The notes: generated by a model from the letters alone, not told the origin. A stretch of 64,000 nucleotides of DNA from Betaproteobacteria bacterium (GCA_016125475.1 WGLR01000006.1:62001-126000); one strand, 5' to 3'; shown: positions 45,140-55,668, counted from the stretch's first letter. Made by a program: numbers and translations.

Positions 45140-46021
45140 ATGGAACCCGAATTGCGACCCGTTCACCCCGTGTTCGGCGCCGAACTGCGCGGCGTGGACC
45201 TGCGCGTAGCCCCGACACCCGAACTCGTCGACCGGATCGATCGTGCAATGGACCAGTACGCCGTGCTCGTGATCAGGGGGCAGGACATCGACGACGACCA
45301 GCAGCTCGCGTTCGCGCGCGCTTTCGGCAGGCTCGAGCCCACGCCGGCCGTCGTGGACGGCAACAAGCGTCGCCTGAAGCACGGCGAGATGGTGGACATC
45401 TCGAACCTCGAGGTGGACGGTTCGATCATCGCGGCGGACGACCGTCGGCGGATGTTCAACCTCGGGAACCTGCTCTGGCACAGCGACAGCAGTTTCAAGG
45501 CCACACCCGCGAAGTACTCGATGCTGCACGCGCGTGTCGTGCCGCCCGAGGGCGGGCAGACGGAGTACGCCGACATGCGGGCCGCGTGGGACGCGCTGCC
45601 CGAGGACATGCAGAAACGCCTCGAGCCGCTCGTCTGCGACCACTCGCTGATCTATTCGCGTGCGCTGCTCGGCTTCGACGCGTTCAACGAGGCGGAACTC
45701 AAGGACTTCGCTCCGGTACCGCAGAGACTCGTGCGGCGTCATCCCGGGTCGGGCCGCCGGTCCCTGTTCCTGTCGTCGCACATCGGCACGATCCACGGGT
45801 GGCCGCGTCCCGAGGCGATGGCGCTGATCCGCGACCTCACCGAGCATGCGACCGGGCCGGCGTTCACGTACCGCCACGAGTGGCGCGCGGGTGACCTCGT
45901 GATCTGGGACAACCGCTGCACGATGCACCGCGCGAGACCGTTCGACGACCGGCGCTACAGGCGGGACCTGCGCCGTCTCACGCTCGAGGACAGCGCTCCC
46001 TCCCTGCAGCAGGCCGCCTGA
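45140..46021 (+). CDS. TauD/TfdA-family Fe(II)/2-oxoglutarate dioxygenase
   Basis: This 293-residue oxygenase has the facial triad H114-x-D116 (WHSDSSF) and H263 (CTMHRAR), with the 2-oxoglutarate-binding Arg in the segment YRRDLRRLTLED. Such enzymes hydroxylate and often cleave ether- or sulfonate-type substrates (TfdA, TauD). The presence of two ligases and a branched-chain-type transporter suggests organic-acid catabolism, but the substrate cannot be read from the sequence. ATG 45140 has GGAGGCAGG upstream. Confidence 0.92.
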   Translation: MEPELRPVHPVFGAELRGVDLRVAPTPELVDRIDRAMDQYAVLVIRGQDIDDDQQLAFARAFGRLEPTPAVVDGNKRRLKHGEMVDISNLEVDGSIIAADDRRRMFNLGNLLWHSDSSFKATPAKYSMLHARVVPPEGGQTEYADMRAAWDALPEDMQKRLEPLVCDHSLIYSRALLGFDAFNEAELKDFAPVPQRLVRRHPGSGRRSLFLSSHIGTIHGWPRPEAMALIRDLTEHATGPAFTYRHEWRAGDLVIWDNRCTMHRARPFDDRRYRRDLRRLTLEDSAPSLQQAA

Positions 46022-46030
46022 GCGCGCGCC

Positions 46031-46065
46031 GCCGCCACCCGGGCCCGCGCGTCCGGGCCGGCGGC
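46031..46065. terminator. GC-rich hairpin between convergent genes
   Basis: GCCGCC (46031-46036) pairs with GGCGGC (46060-46065), and the inner CCCGG (46038-46042) pairs with CCGGG (46053-46057). It lies between the convergent tauD-like and ligase 2 genes, so it could slow transcription from both sides. No T-run follows, making it a weak terminator call. Confidence 0.4.
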
Positions 46066-46072
46066 AGCGGGT

Positions 46073-47740
46073 TCAGCCCGCGTTCGCCCACTCCTTTTCC
46101 TGAAGCTGCCGCCACTGGACCTTGCCGGTCGCGGACTTCGGCAGGTGCTCGACGAACTCGACGATGCGGGGAATCTTGTACGCCGCCATCTGCGTGCGTG
46201 ACCACTCCACGATGTCCTCGATCCCGACGTGCGCCCGATCCTCCGGGCGCAGCACGATCATGGCCTTCACCGTCTCGCCGCGGGTCGTGTCCGGCGTCGC
46301 GATCACGCAGGCCTCCTGGATGGCGGGGTGCCGGTAGAGCATCGCCTCGACCTCGGCAGGCCAGACCTTGAATCCCGACGCGTTGATCATGCGTTTCAGC
46401 CGGTCCACGATGTAGTAGTAACCGTCCCCGTCGACCCGTCCGAGATCACCGGTCCGGAAGAAGGGCCGGCCCTCCATCTCGATGAACGCGTCGCGCGTCG
46501 CCTGCGGGTTCTTCCAGTAGCCGCGGAAGATCTGCGGCCCGTGTACGACGATCTCGCCCACTTCGCCGACGCCGACCTCGGCGAGCGTCTCGGGGTTCAC
46601 CACGCGGGCATCGGTATCGAAGATCGGTATGCCGAGACACTGTCGCCGCGGCTGCTGCGGCGGGTTGATGTGCGTCGGGGCCATCGTCTCGGAAAGCCCA
46701 TAGCCTTCCGTGTAGTCGAGGCCGACGAGATCCTTGAGCCTGGCCGCGACGGCCTCCGGCATTGCCGCGCCACCGCCGCCGATGCGTCGGAGGCTCGAGA
46801 GATCGTAGTCGCCGAGGTTCGGATTCGCGAGAAAGTCGATCGCCATCGTCGCGATGTTCGTCCACGCCTTCACGCGGTAGCGCTCGATCAGACGTGCCGC
46901 GACGTCGCGATCCCACCGCTGCATGAGCACGACCGTGGCGCCCGCGAAGATGGGGCCGTTCATGCTGCCCTGCATGCCCGTCACGTGAAAGAAGGGCAGC
47001 GTCGCGAGCAGCGTGGTGTCCGCGATCTGGCCGAACCACAGCGTTCCCGCGACACTCGTGAACATCACCGAGGCATGCGTATGCACGCATCCCTTGGGCA
47101 GCCCCGTCGTCCCGGAGGTGTAGGGCATCACGCAGAGGTCGTCCGGGCCCGTGACGGACGGACCGGGATCGAGCGCCGCGTCGAGGGCTTCGTGCCAGAG
47201 AGTCACGCCACGATCGCCGATCGCGATGCGCGGAGCCCGTACCGCTTCGGGGACGGGCAGATCGGTCGCGGCGGTCGCGTAGTCCGAATACGCGGTCACG
47301 ATGGCGTGGTCGAGCACGCCCTGTTCGAGCAACGGCTGCACGTGCGGGTAAAGCTCCTGCCCGCACACGATGGTGCGCGCGTCGGAGTCCGTCGCGTAGT
47401 GGCGCAGTTCCTCCGACAGGTTCATCGGGTTGACCGGCACCACCATGGCGTCGGCCTGCAGGATGCCGTAGAAGGACACGATGAACTGGGGACAGTTCTG
47501 CATGAACAGCAGCACGCGGTCGCGACGGCGGACGCTGCAGCGCTGGCGCAGGAAACCCGCGAGCGCCCGCGCCTGGCGCCACGCGGCGCCGTACGTCATC
47601 GGCGTGTCGTAGAAGATCGCGAGCGGCTTGTCCGGGTAGCGGTGGGCGGAGACCTCGAGGTTGTAGTGAACGGACGTGCGCGGGACGTCTATGTGCCGCG
47701 GCAGATCGACGGGCCACGAGGCGGATGTGCGAATCGTCAT
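46073..47740 (-). CDS. AMP-dependent acyl-CoA synthetase (ligase 2)
   Basis: This 555-residue protein is paralogous to ligase 1. It shows MPYTSGTTGLPKGCVHTH, YGLSETMAPTHINP, the GDLGRVDGDGYYYIVDRLK segment and TGKVQWRQL with the catalytic Lys. Its length and core sequences are shared with the first enzyme, and the different substrate-facing residues may indicate a related but distinct acid. The gene is divergent from the transporter genes across 258 bases, which contain no clear single promoter; TATCCT-type and CAATAAAA-like -10 candidates are present on the plus strand. Confidence 0.9.
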   Translation of the reverse strand: MTIRTSASWPVDLPRHIDVPRTSVHYNLEVSAHRYPDKPLAIFYDTPMTYGAAWRQARALAGFLRQRCSVRRRDRVLLFMQNCPQFIVSFYGILQADAMVVPVNPMNLSEELRHYATDSDARTIVCGQELYPHVQPLLEQGVLDHAIVTAYSDYATAATDLPVPEAVRAPRIAIGDRGVTLWHEALDAALDPGPSVTGPDDLCVMPYTSGTTGLPKGCVHTHASVMFTSVAGTLWFGQIADTTLLATLPFFHVTGMQGSMNGPIFAGATVVLMQRWDRDVAARLIERYRVKAWTNIATMAIDFLANPNLGDYDLSSLRRIGGGGAAMPEAVAARLKDLVGLDYTEGYGLSETMAPTHINPPQQPRRQCLGIPIFDTDARVVNPETLAEVGVGEVGEIVVHGPQIFRGYWKNPQATRDAFIEMEGRPFFRTGDLGRVDGDGYYYIVDRLKRMINASGFKVWPAEVEAMLYRHPAIQEACVIATPDTTRGETVKAMIVLRPEDRAHVGIEDIVEWSRTQMAAYKIPRIVEFVEHLPKSATGKVQWRQLQEKEWANAG

Positions 47741-47998
47741 GGCATGGCTCCCAGTTCAGCGTCGTTGCTTTGAATCCGTGTCGCGTGCAGTGCCGGACGA
47801 CAGTCCGCGACCTCGACCCATTATGCGTGAACCCCGTGGTCGTGCCCATTTGCGCGCGTGCATTTCGCGGGCCGTTCCGCTGCGTCGTGGCGAGCGTCCG
47901 GCGTTGCGCAGGACCGCGTGCGTGTGTCAGTATCCTCGCGAACTTCGATCCTGGCGGCTTTGCCGCGGTGCAATAAAACAGAACGGCGGCGAGACCCC

Positions 47999-48762
<764 letters not shown>

Positions 48763-48766
<4 letters not shown>

Positions 48767-49476
48767 GCGCACTGCTCGAGGTGACCGACCTTCACGCGGG
48801 GTATGGTCCGGCGGACGTCCTGCACGGGGTCGGGTTCGCGGTCGCGAACGGCGGCATCACGACGGTCCTGGGCGCCAACGGCGCAGGCAAGACCACACTG
48901 CTGCGCGCCGTGTGCGGCCTGATCCGCCGACGCGGGAACGTGCAGTTCGACGGTCAGTCGATCGCGACCCGCACGACCGAGCGGATCGTGCGCATGGGGC
49001 TCGCGCACGTCCCGGACGGGCGCGGCACGTTCACGCTGCTGTCGACCGAGGAGAACCTTCGCGTGGGCGCGATCACGCGGCGGGATTCGCGCGGCGTCGC
49101 GGCGGACATGCAGAAGATGTTCACCTATTTTCCGCGGTTGCAGGAGCGGCGCGGCCAGCAGGCCGGGACGCTCTCCGGCGGCGAACAGCAGATGCTCGCG
49201 ATCGCGCGGGCGCTCATGCTGCGCCCCAAGCTGCTCGTGCTCGACGAACCATCCTTCGGACTCGCGCCGATGGTCGTGCAGGACATATTCCGGATCATGC
49301 GGACCGTGAATCAGGAGGAGAAGGTGAGTATCCTGCTCGTCGAACAGAACGCGCGTCTCGCGCTGGAACTCGCCGACACCGCTTACCTGCTGGAGACGGG
49401 TCGGGTCGTGCAGGGCGGTCCGTCCGAGCAGCTGCGCGACGACGAAACGGTGCGGAGGGCCTATCTGGGCTACTAG
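48763..49476 (+). CDS. livF: Branched-chain-type ABC transporter ATP-binding protein LivF
   Basis: This 237-residue second ATPase has Walker A GANGAGKTTLLRAV, the signature LSGGEQQMLAIARALM and Walker B LLVLDEPSFGLAPMVV. The LivF group is recognised by its C-terminal EGG/VVQGG-type tail, here TGRVVQGGPSEQLRDDETVRRAYLG. It pairs with LivG to power the LivH/LivM channel. GTG 48763 overlaps the livG stop. Confidence 0.94.
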
Positions 49477-49600
49477 CGGTCCCGGAACCCGCGCGCATCG
49501 CGGAGCCGGCTGAACGAAGAACCATGCGCCCGTGAACGAGGCGCAACCGACACGAAGAGGGAGGGCGACGCAGGGTTCCGGCCCCGTCGAACCAGAATAC

Positions 49601-50470
49601 ATGGACGCATTTCTCCACCAGGTTCTGTCCGGCCTTGCGACGGGGGGCATCTACGCCGCGCTCGCACTCGCGCTGGTGATGATCTACCAGTCGACTCACC
49701 ACATCAATTTCGCGCAGGGCGAAATGGCGATGTTCTCCACCTACATCGCCTGGAGTTTCATCGACGCGGGCTTTCCCTACTGGGTGGCATTCGTGCTCAC
49801 GGTGCTCGCCTCCCTCTTGATCGGCATCGTGATCGAGCGTGTCGTGATACGCCCGGTCGAGCATGCGCCCGTGCTCTCGGTCGTTATCGTGTTCATCGCG
49901 CTGCTCGTGATCCTGAACAGTACGGCGGGCTGGATCTTCTCGTACACCATCAAGACCTTCCCGAGCCCGTTCGACTGGAGGGGGCTGCAGAACTCGTATC
50001 TCTCGCCGCACGAGATCGGATCGATCGGCGTCACGCTCATGGTGCTTCTCGTGCTGTACGGTTTCTTCCGCTTCACCTCGCTGGGTCTCGCCATGCGGGC
50101 AGCCGCGCAGAACCCCGTGTCGAGCCGGCTGGTCGGCATACGCGTCGGCTGGATGCTGGCCCTCGGCTGGGGGCTCGCGGCCGCGATCGGCGCCATTGCC
50201 GGAATGATGATCGCGCCCGTCATCTATCTGGATCCCAACATGATGTCCGGCGTGATGCTCTACGCGTTCGCCGCCGCGCTCCTGGGGGGCATCGACAATC
50301 CGTTCGGTGCGGTGCTCGGCGGTTTCATCGTCGGTGTCGTGGAGAACATCGCGGGGGCCTACATCGTCGGCACGGAACTGAAGCTGTCCGTCGCGCTGGT
50401 GCTGATCGTGGGCGTGCTGCTGTTCCGGCCGTCGGGTCTGTTCGGACGACGCTACGTGGTACGTGTGTAG
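49601..50470 (+). CDS. livH: Branched-chain-type ABC permease LivH
   Basis: This 289-residue permease has about eight hydrophobic helices and the family landmarks GLATGGIYAALALALVMIY and HINFAQGEMAM, the loop typical of LivH, plus the EAA-like MRAAAQNPVSSRLVGI. ATG 49601 is chosen because it gives the usual length; GTG 49532 would add 23 polar residues. It follows livF by 125 bases. Confidence 0.9.
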   Translation: MDAFLHQVLSGLATGGIYAALALALVMIYQSTHHINFAQGEMAMFSTYIAWSFIDAGFPYWVAFVLTVLASLLIGIVIERVVIRPVEHAPVLSVVIVFIALLVILNSTAGWIFSYTIKTFPSPFDWRGLQNSYLSPHEIGSIGVTLMVLLVLYGFFRFTSLGLAMRAAAQNPVSSRLVGIRVGWMLALGWGLAAAIGAIAGMMIAPVIYLDPNMMSGVMLYAFAAALLGGIDNPFGAVLGGFIVGVVENIAGAYIVGTELKLSVALVLIVGVLLFRPSGLFGRRYVVRV

Positions 50471-50558
50471 TCCGGTGTGCACGACCGGCGCGGACATCCC
50501 CGGGCGCGGCGGACTGCAGCCGCGCCGTGACAGGCCTTTGACGAGGTAACGAGGACAA

Positions 50559-51569
50559 ATGGGGCAGGCAAATTCAATCTGGCGATGGCTCGGGGTGGCC
50601 CTGGTGCTCGCGGGGCTCGTCGCCCTTCCTTTCTTCATCAGCGACTACCGGAGCTTCCAGTACACCCAGGCGATCGGCTACGCGATCGTGCTCATGGGAC
50701 TCAACATCCTCACGGGCTACAACGGCCAGATCTCCCTCGGCCACGGTGCGTTCTATGCGATCGGGGCCTACGTGGCCGCCATCCTCATGGACAAGTACGG
50801 CGTGCCTTACTGGGCGACGCTTCCGGTCGCGGGCGCCGTGTGTTTCGGGTTCGGGTTCCTGTTCGGGCTGCCCGCACTGCGGTTGCAGGGCCACTACCTC
50901 GCGCTCGCCACCTTCGCGCTCGCCGTCGCGACTCCCCAGGTCCTGAAGTACAAGGGACTCGAGGACCTCACGGGCGGTGTGCAGGGCATCGTCATCATGA
51001 AACCCGATCCGCCCTTCGGATGGGACATAAGCGCCGACCAGTGGCTCTACTTCTTCACGCTCGCCGTCGGTGTCGTGCTGTTCTTCCTCGCCTGGAATCT
51101 CCTGAGAGGCCGCTCGGGACGTGCTCTGGTCGCACTGCGCGATCACCCCATCGCCGCGGAGGCGATGGGTGTGAACGGCCCGCTCTACAAGACGATGGCC
51201 TTCGGAGTCAGTGCCCTGTACACGGGCATCGGCGGCGCGCTCGGCGCGATCGCGGTGCAGTTCGTGGCGCCCGACAGCTTCACGGCGTTCCTCTCCATCA
51301 GCTTCCTGGTCGGCATCGTCGTGGGCGGACTCGCGACGCTGTCCGGAGCGATCTACGGCGCACTGTTCATCGAGTTCGTTCCGAACTTCGCGGACGATGT
51401 GTCGAAGGCAGCGCCCTGGGCCATCTACGGTCTCGTCCTGCTCGTGTTCATCTACCTCATGCCCGGGGGCGTGGCCTGGATGCTCCACTACCTCCGTGTA
51501 CGTGTCCTCTCGGTGTTCCGGCCGGCTTCCCGGCACGCCGCGGCGACGGTGCCCAAGGTCAACCTCTGA
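50559..51569 (+). CDS. livM: Branched-chain-type ABC permease LivM
   Basis: This 336-residue permease has LNILTGYNGQISLGHGAFYAIGAY at residues 47-70, the signature of LivM, and the coupling segment ALRDHPIAAEAMGVN. GAGG precedes ATG 50559. The order livG-livF-livH-livM is complete except for a livK-type binding-protein gene, which is absent from the window, so the binding protein is encoded elsewhere. The substrate is more likely an aromatic or short acid than an amino acid, given the ligases, but this is inference. Confidence 0.93.
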   Translation: MGQANSIWRWLGVALVLAGLVALPFFISDYRSFQYTQAIGYAIVLMGLNILTGYNGQISLGHGAFYAIGAYVAAILMDKYGVPYWATLPVAGAVCFGFGFLFGLPALRLQGHYLALATFALAVATPQVLKYKGLEDLTGGVQGIVIMKPDPPFGWDISADQWLYFFTLAVGVVLFFLAWNLLRGRSGRALVALRDHPIAAEAMGVNGPLYKTMAFGVSALYTGIGGALGAIAVQFVAPDSFTAFLSISFLVGIVVGGLATLSGAIYGALFIEFVPNFADDVSKAAPWAIYGLVLLVFIYLMPGGVAWMLHYLRVRVLSVFRPASRHAAATVPKVNL

Positions 51570-51574
51570 GCGAT

Positions 51575-51606
51575 CCCCGGCGCCGCGAAACGGGCGGCGC
51601 CCGGGG
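51575..51606 (+). terminator. Strong GC-rich hairpin after livM
   Basis: CCCCGGCGCCGC pairs with GCGGCGCCCGGGG with one bulge, just after the livM stop. There is no T-tract, so it may stop transcription weakly or stabilise the 3' end. It begins the 230-base gap before the diguanylate cyclase gene, where I see no other clear feature. Confidence 0.5.
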
Positions 51607-51799
51607 TGGCCGGGCACCCGCCGTCCCTGCGGCACCGCCGGCCTAAAGTCCGTCCGGTTCCTGCCGATAGCCCCGTTCACATGCGCACGGGCGCATGGCG
51701 TGCCTCCGGCTCCGGCCCCGGTACCGCCCGACCCTCGTGCGCGGGTTGATCACCCCGGGAAGCAGCCCGCTGTCGTGCCTCCCGCTTCTTGCGGTTCCG

Positions 51800-52852
51800 A
51801 TGTCGAGACTCATATCGTTCGTTGCGGACATGACCGGCAAGCGCGACCGCGACCTCCTCGAGGCGACGGTCGCGGACGTGCTTTTCCGGATGCTGAGGGC
51901 ACGCCGCGTGTCCATGTGGCGCGTGCTGGACCATCACAGGGGTGCGCGGGTCCGCCTGATGGCCGGACTGAGCCGCGGTCAGCCCGTGGCCATGTCCGAT
52001 CCCACCGTGGACGCGGAAGACCTCCCCCTCCTCGCGGACCACGACGGATTCGAGGCCTGCTTCGTGTCCAACGCGCCCTTGCAGCTCGATCCCGAGGAGC
52101 CCGGGCTCACGCGCTATCTCTTTCCCGTCAGCAGCGAGCGTGACCTCGTGGGCATTCTCGAGGTGGAGGTGCAGGGCACGATGCTCGACACCCACGTGGA
52201 ACTCGTGGACGGTCTCACGCGGATCTACCGCAACCATCTCTCGCTGCTGGAGTACAGCGAGCACGACACGCTCACGGCTCTGCTGAACCGCAAGACCTTC
52301 GACGACGTGTTCCTGCGGCGGGTGCGACGCCAGCCTATCGCGGACGCGCGCGGTCGCCAGGTCGAACTGGTGGGTCGGCGACGTGACCGGCGGCCCGACG
52401 AACATCCGTGGCTCGCGGTGATCGACATCGACCACTTCAAGCGGATCAACGACTGTCACGGTCATCTCTTCGGGGACGAGGTCCTGCTGCTCATCGCGCG
52501 GATGATGCGCACGACGTTCCGTTCCCAGGACGTGCTGTTCCGTTTCGGAGGCGAGGAGTTCGTGGTCCTGCTCGGTCCGAGCACGGCGGCCGGTGCCGAG
52601 ACCGTGATGGAACGGTTCCGCGAGCAGGTGGAGACGTTCTCGTTCCCGCAGGTCGAGCAGGTGACGGTGAGCATCGGTCTCACGCGCACCGAGCAGTCGG
52701 ACAGTCCGAGCGCGGCCTTCGATCGTGCCGACGACGCACTCTATTTCGCGAAGCAGAACGGCCGGAACCAGGTGCGCACGTACGAAACGCTCCTCGAACT
52801 CGGCCTCGTCAAGCCAAAGGAAATCGCCTCCGGGTCCGTGGAACTCTTCTGA
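51800..52852 (+). CDS. Diguanylate cyclase with GGEEF domain
   Basis: This 350-residue protein makes cyclic-di-GMP. The GGDEF domain at about residues 160-335 has LAVIDIDHFKRINDCHGH, an intact FRFGGEEFVVL motif and an allosteric RxxD I-site (RSQD) five residues upstream. The N-terminal 150 residues form a GAF-like sensory region (LEATVADVLFRML, VSSERDLVGILEVEVQG). ATG 51800 is used because the upstream frame is Pro/Arg-rich. It is followed by a possible promoter and an alpha/beta hydrolase. Confidence 0.92.
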   Translation: MSRLISFVADMTGKRDRDLLEATVADVLFRMLRARRVSMWRVLDHHRGARVRLMAGLSRGQPVAMSDPTVDAEDLPLLADHDGFEACFVSNAPLQLDPEEPGLTRYLFPVSSERDLVGILEVEVQGTMLDTHVELVDGLTRIYRNHLSLLEYSEHDTLTALLNRKTFDDVFLRRVRRQPIADARGRQVELVGRRRDRRPDEHPWLAVIDIDHFKRINDCHGHLFGDEVLLLIARMMRTTFRSQDVLFRFGGEEFVVLLGPSTAAGAETVMERFREQVETFSFPQVEQVTVSIGLTRTEQSDSPSAAFDRADDALYFAKQNGRNQVRTYETLLELGLVKPKEIASGSVELF

Positions 52853-52887
52853 CCGGCATCGGTGACGGCACCCGCCCCCCGGAATCG

Positions 52888-52893
52888 TATACT
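52888..52893 (+). promoter_or_regulatory. Candidate -10 element upstream of alpha/beta hydrolase gene
   Basis: TATACT is a strong -10 match, about 38 bases before the next start. A -35 match is poor (GTGACG or GACGGC upstream at longer or different spacing), so the call rests on the -10 alone. It may start a transcript for the hydrolase and the two genes behind it. Confidence 0.35.
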
Positions 52894-52930
52894 CGCGGGG
52901 GCGGAGGACGCCGACGCTACGGAGGATGAG

Positions 52931-53719
52931 ATGCGGGTCGAGACGAACGGAATCCGGATTCACTGCGAGGTCGAGGGCGACGGGCCTTGGCTGCTCATGA
53001 GCCACTCGCTCGCCTGCGACAGCCGGATGTGGCGCGAGCAGATCGATGTCTTCAAGGGCCGGTTCCGCGTGCTGGCCTTCGATACGCGCGGGCACGGCCG
53101 GAGCGACGCGCCCGACGGTGCGTACACGCTCGAGCAGCTCGCCGACGATCTCGAGGGGCTCATGGAGGCCGTCGGGGTCGAGCGCTGCCACTACATGGGC
53201 CTTTCGATGGGCGGCATGATCGGCATGACGCACGCCCTGAAGTACCCGGGCCGGTTCGAGTCCCTGATCCTGTGTGACACGTCGAGCCGGATTCCGGCCG
53301 AAGCGGCTCCCGTCTGGAAACAGCGTATCGACATGGCCCTCTCGCAGGGCATGGGCCCGCTCGTGCAGCCGACGCTCGTGCGCTGGTTCACGGAGAACTT
53401 CCGGAAGGCGCGTCCGGACATGATGGACCGGGTGGGCGGCCTCATTCGCGAGACGCCGGTCGCCGGCTACGTCGGCTGCTGTCACGCCATTCCGAAGATC
53501 GACCTCACGGACCGGCTCGCCACGGTCCAGGTCCCGACGCTCGTCGTCGTCGGGGACAGCGATGCAGGCACGCCGCTCGAGATGTCGCGGGAGATCCAGC
53601 TTGCGCTGCCCGGTGCGCAGCTCGCCGTGATCCCGTCGGCGTCGCATCTGTCGAATCTGGAGCAGCCCGACGTGTTCAATTTCCTCGTCGGCCGTTTTCT
53701 CGATTCCGTTCGTGCCTAG
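52931..53719 (+). CDS. Alpha/beta hydrolase (3-oxoadipate enol-lactonase-like)
   Basis: This 262-residue enzyme has the catalytic Ser92 in GLSMGG, an Asp in VVVGDSDAGTP and a His in PSASHLSNLE, with the oxyanion region in HSLACDSRMW. Its overall pattern resembles PcaD-type enol-lactonases, but related hydrolases with other substrates share it. GGAGG lies five bases ahead of ATG 52931. It precedes an exported unknown protein and an FAH-family enzyme, which suggests a ring-cleavage or dicarboxylic pathway, not proven. Confidence 0.88.
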   Translation: MRVETNGIRIHCEVEGDGPWLLMSHSLACDSRMWREQIDVFKGRFRVLAFDTRGHGRSDAPDGAYTLEQLADDLEGLMEAVGVERCHYMGLSMGGMIGMTHALKYPGRFESLILCDTSSRIPAEAAPVWKQRIDMALSQGMGPLVQPTLVRWFTENFRKARPDMMDRVGGLIRETPVAGYVGCCHAIPKIDLTDRLATVQVPTLVVVGDSDAGTPLEMSREIQLALPGAQLAVIPSASHLSNLEQPDVFNFLVGRFLDSVRA

Positions 53720-53798
53720 AACCCGGTGCCGGGCCCGCTGGTGGCGCCCGGCCGACCATGACCGGCCCGGAGTGGCCGAAGTGACAGGGAGACTGGAA

Positions 53799-54377
53799 GT
53801 GCATCGTCATCTTTTCGTCGTCGCCGCGGCCGTCGTCGCGTTCGCTTTCTCGAGCATTCCCGCGTCGGGGCACAGTGAGGGGGAGGGCGATTCCCGCGAC
53901 GAGTTCCGTCTGCTCGACTGCGACCGTCTGCCCGACGACGCGGTCACGACGCTTCCCGCGCCGATCGATCGCTGGGCGCGGCTCGAGTGCGTGCCGGTCG
54001 GGCAGAAGCTGGTGGCGGCCGAGGGGTGGCACTGGCGCTATCCCGGAAGCTGGACGGTGCGTCCGGAGGCACCCGCGTGGGCGCCCGATGCGTCCGTGCG
54101 GCTTCCCGGCGCGAAGTACTTCACCGGCATCACGGTCACGGAACTGACGGACGGTGCTCGCGCCGCCACGCACCGGCGCCTCGCGGAGGAGTCGTCGCTC
54201 TACCGTTCGTACGTCGAGACGCCGCCCGAGCGGATGTTCCGTCTCGTCGCGCACAACAACCTCGGCCACGAGTTCGAGATGTTCGTGCCCATCGAGGCCT
54301 CCGGGCGCCACTGGGGCGTCCTGTGCGTGCCCGGGTGTCGACCGGAATACGGCTTCATGATGGAACCGGCCCGCTAG
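53799..54377 (+). CDS. Exported protein of unknown function
   Basis: This 192-residue protein has a signal peptide (LFVVAAAVVAFAFSSIPASG). The mature part has a conserved-looking EGWHWRYPGSW segment, two Cys in LDCDR and LECVP, and two more Cys near the end (VLCVPGC), so disulfides are likely. GTG 53799 is preferred, with AGGGAG seven bases upstream. No known domain is recognised. It may share an operon with the flanking hydrolases. Confidence 0.7.
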   Translation: MHRHLFVVAAAVVAFAFSSIPASGHSEGEGDSRDEFRLLDCDRLPDDAVTTLPAPIDRWARLECVPVGQKLVAAEGWHWRYPGSWTVRPEAPAWAPDASVRLPGAKYFTGITVTELTDGARAATHRRLAEESSLYRSYVETPPERMFRLVAHNNLGHEFEMFVPIEASGRHWGVLCVPGCRPEYGFMMEPAR

Positions 54378-54417
54378 CGGGGATGCTCTGAAGAACAGAA
54401 AGGGAGGGAAGGTGTCG

Positions 54418-55602
54418 ATGGCGTTGAAATTCGATGGCGTGATGCCGCACGACGAGGCCGACGCGGTCCTCGTCGGGCGTGTCTGGGTACCCGGACGACT
54501 GGCGGGCCCGAGTGTCGTGACCGTGTCGGACGGGCGCGTGCGGGATCTGGGCACGCTCGCGCCGACGTCCTCGGCGCTGCTCGAACTGGACGACCCCGTC
54601 GCCGCGGTCCGTGGTGCGCTCGCGGAAGGACGTCTCGCCGATCTCGGTGACGCGCGGTCGGTTCTCGCGAACAGCGATCCCCGTGCGCGCGACGAAACGC
54701 GCCCGCACCTGCTCGCTCCCTGTGACCTGCAGGCCATTCGCGCGTGCGGCGTGACGTTCGTCGCGAGCATGCTCGAGCGGGTCATCGAGGAACACGCGAA
54801 GGGCGATCCCGCGCAGGCGGAGGAGATTCGGGGCACGCTCGGCCGCGAGATCGGCGCTTCGCTGTCGAGCCTGAAGCCGGGGTCGCCGGAGGCGATGCGC
54901 GTGAAGGAGGTCCTGGTCGGGCGCGGACTCTGGTCGCAGTATCTCGAGGTGGGCATCGGCCCGGATGCCGAGGTGTTCAACAAGTCGCAGCCCATGTCCG
55001 CAGTGGGTCTCGGTGCCGACGTCGGCATTCTCGAGGCCTCCTCCTGGAACAACCCGGAGCCCGAACTCGTTCTCGCGCTCAATTCGAAAGGGCGCATCGT
55101 CGGCGCCGCGCTGGGGAACGACGTGAACCTGCGCGACTGGGAAGGCCGCAGTGCCCTGCTGCTCGGCCGCGCAAAGGACAACAACGGAAGCTGTGCGATC
55201 GGGCCGTTCATCCGGCTGCTGGACGGCAGCTTCACGCTCGATGACCTGCGGGGGACCGAGATCACCGTCGAGGTCCGGGGCGAGGACGGGTTTCTCGCGA
55301 CGGGCCGGTACAGCCTGAGCGAGATCAGCCGGGATCCCGCGGATCTCGCTGCCCAGGCGATGGGCGCGAACCACCAGTATCCCGACGGCGCGATGCTGTT
55401 CCTCGGGACCGCGTTCGCGCCGACACAGGACCGGGGCGCGCCCGGCCATGGATTCACGCATCACGTCGGCGACATCGTGACGGTGTCCGCAGCGAAGCTC
55501 GGAAGCCTCGTGAACCGTGTGGATCACTGTCACCGGATCGCGCCCTGGACGTTCGGTGCGGGCGCACTGCTTCGCAATCTCTCCGAGCGCGGTCTCGTCT
55601 AG
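54418..55602 (+). CDS. Fumarylacetoacetate hydrolase (FAH)-family enzyme
   Basis: This 394-residue protein has the FAH-family catalytic and metal-binding block NNPEPELVLALNSKGRIVG, followed by the GNDVNLRDWEGR segment and the LLLGRAKDNNGSCAIGPF strand-turn. The family comprises C-C bond hydrolases and decarboxylases in aromatic or keto-acid degradation. AGGGAGGG precedes ATG 54418; GTG 54412 is the alternative. The N-terminal 100 residues have a larger region not shared with the short FAH enzymes. Confidence 0.88.
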   Translation: MALKFDGVMPHDEADAVLVGRVWVPGRLAGPSVVTVSDGRVRDLGTLAPTSSALLELDDPVAAVRGALAEGRLADLGDARSVLANSDPRARDETRPHLLAPCDLQAIRACGVTFVASMLERVIEEHAKGDPAQAEEIRGTLGREIGASLSSLKPGSPEAMRVKEVLVGRGLWSQYLEVGIGPDAEVFNKSQPMSAVGLGADVGILEASSWNNPEPELVLALNSKGRIVGAALGNDVNLRDWEGRSALLLGRAKDNNGSCAIGPFIRLLDGSFTLDDLRGTEITVEVRGEDGFLATGRYSLSEISRDPADLAAQAMGANHQYPDGAMLFLGTAFAPTQDRGAPGHGFTHHVGDIVTVSAAKLGSLVNRVDHCHRIAPWTFGAGALLRNLSERGLV

Positions 55603-55668
55603 CGGGGCAGGACGGGACGCGCCCGTGCGCGGGCGGTGCCGCGTGGAGCGCGGACCCGCCGCCTGCGG

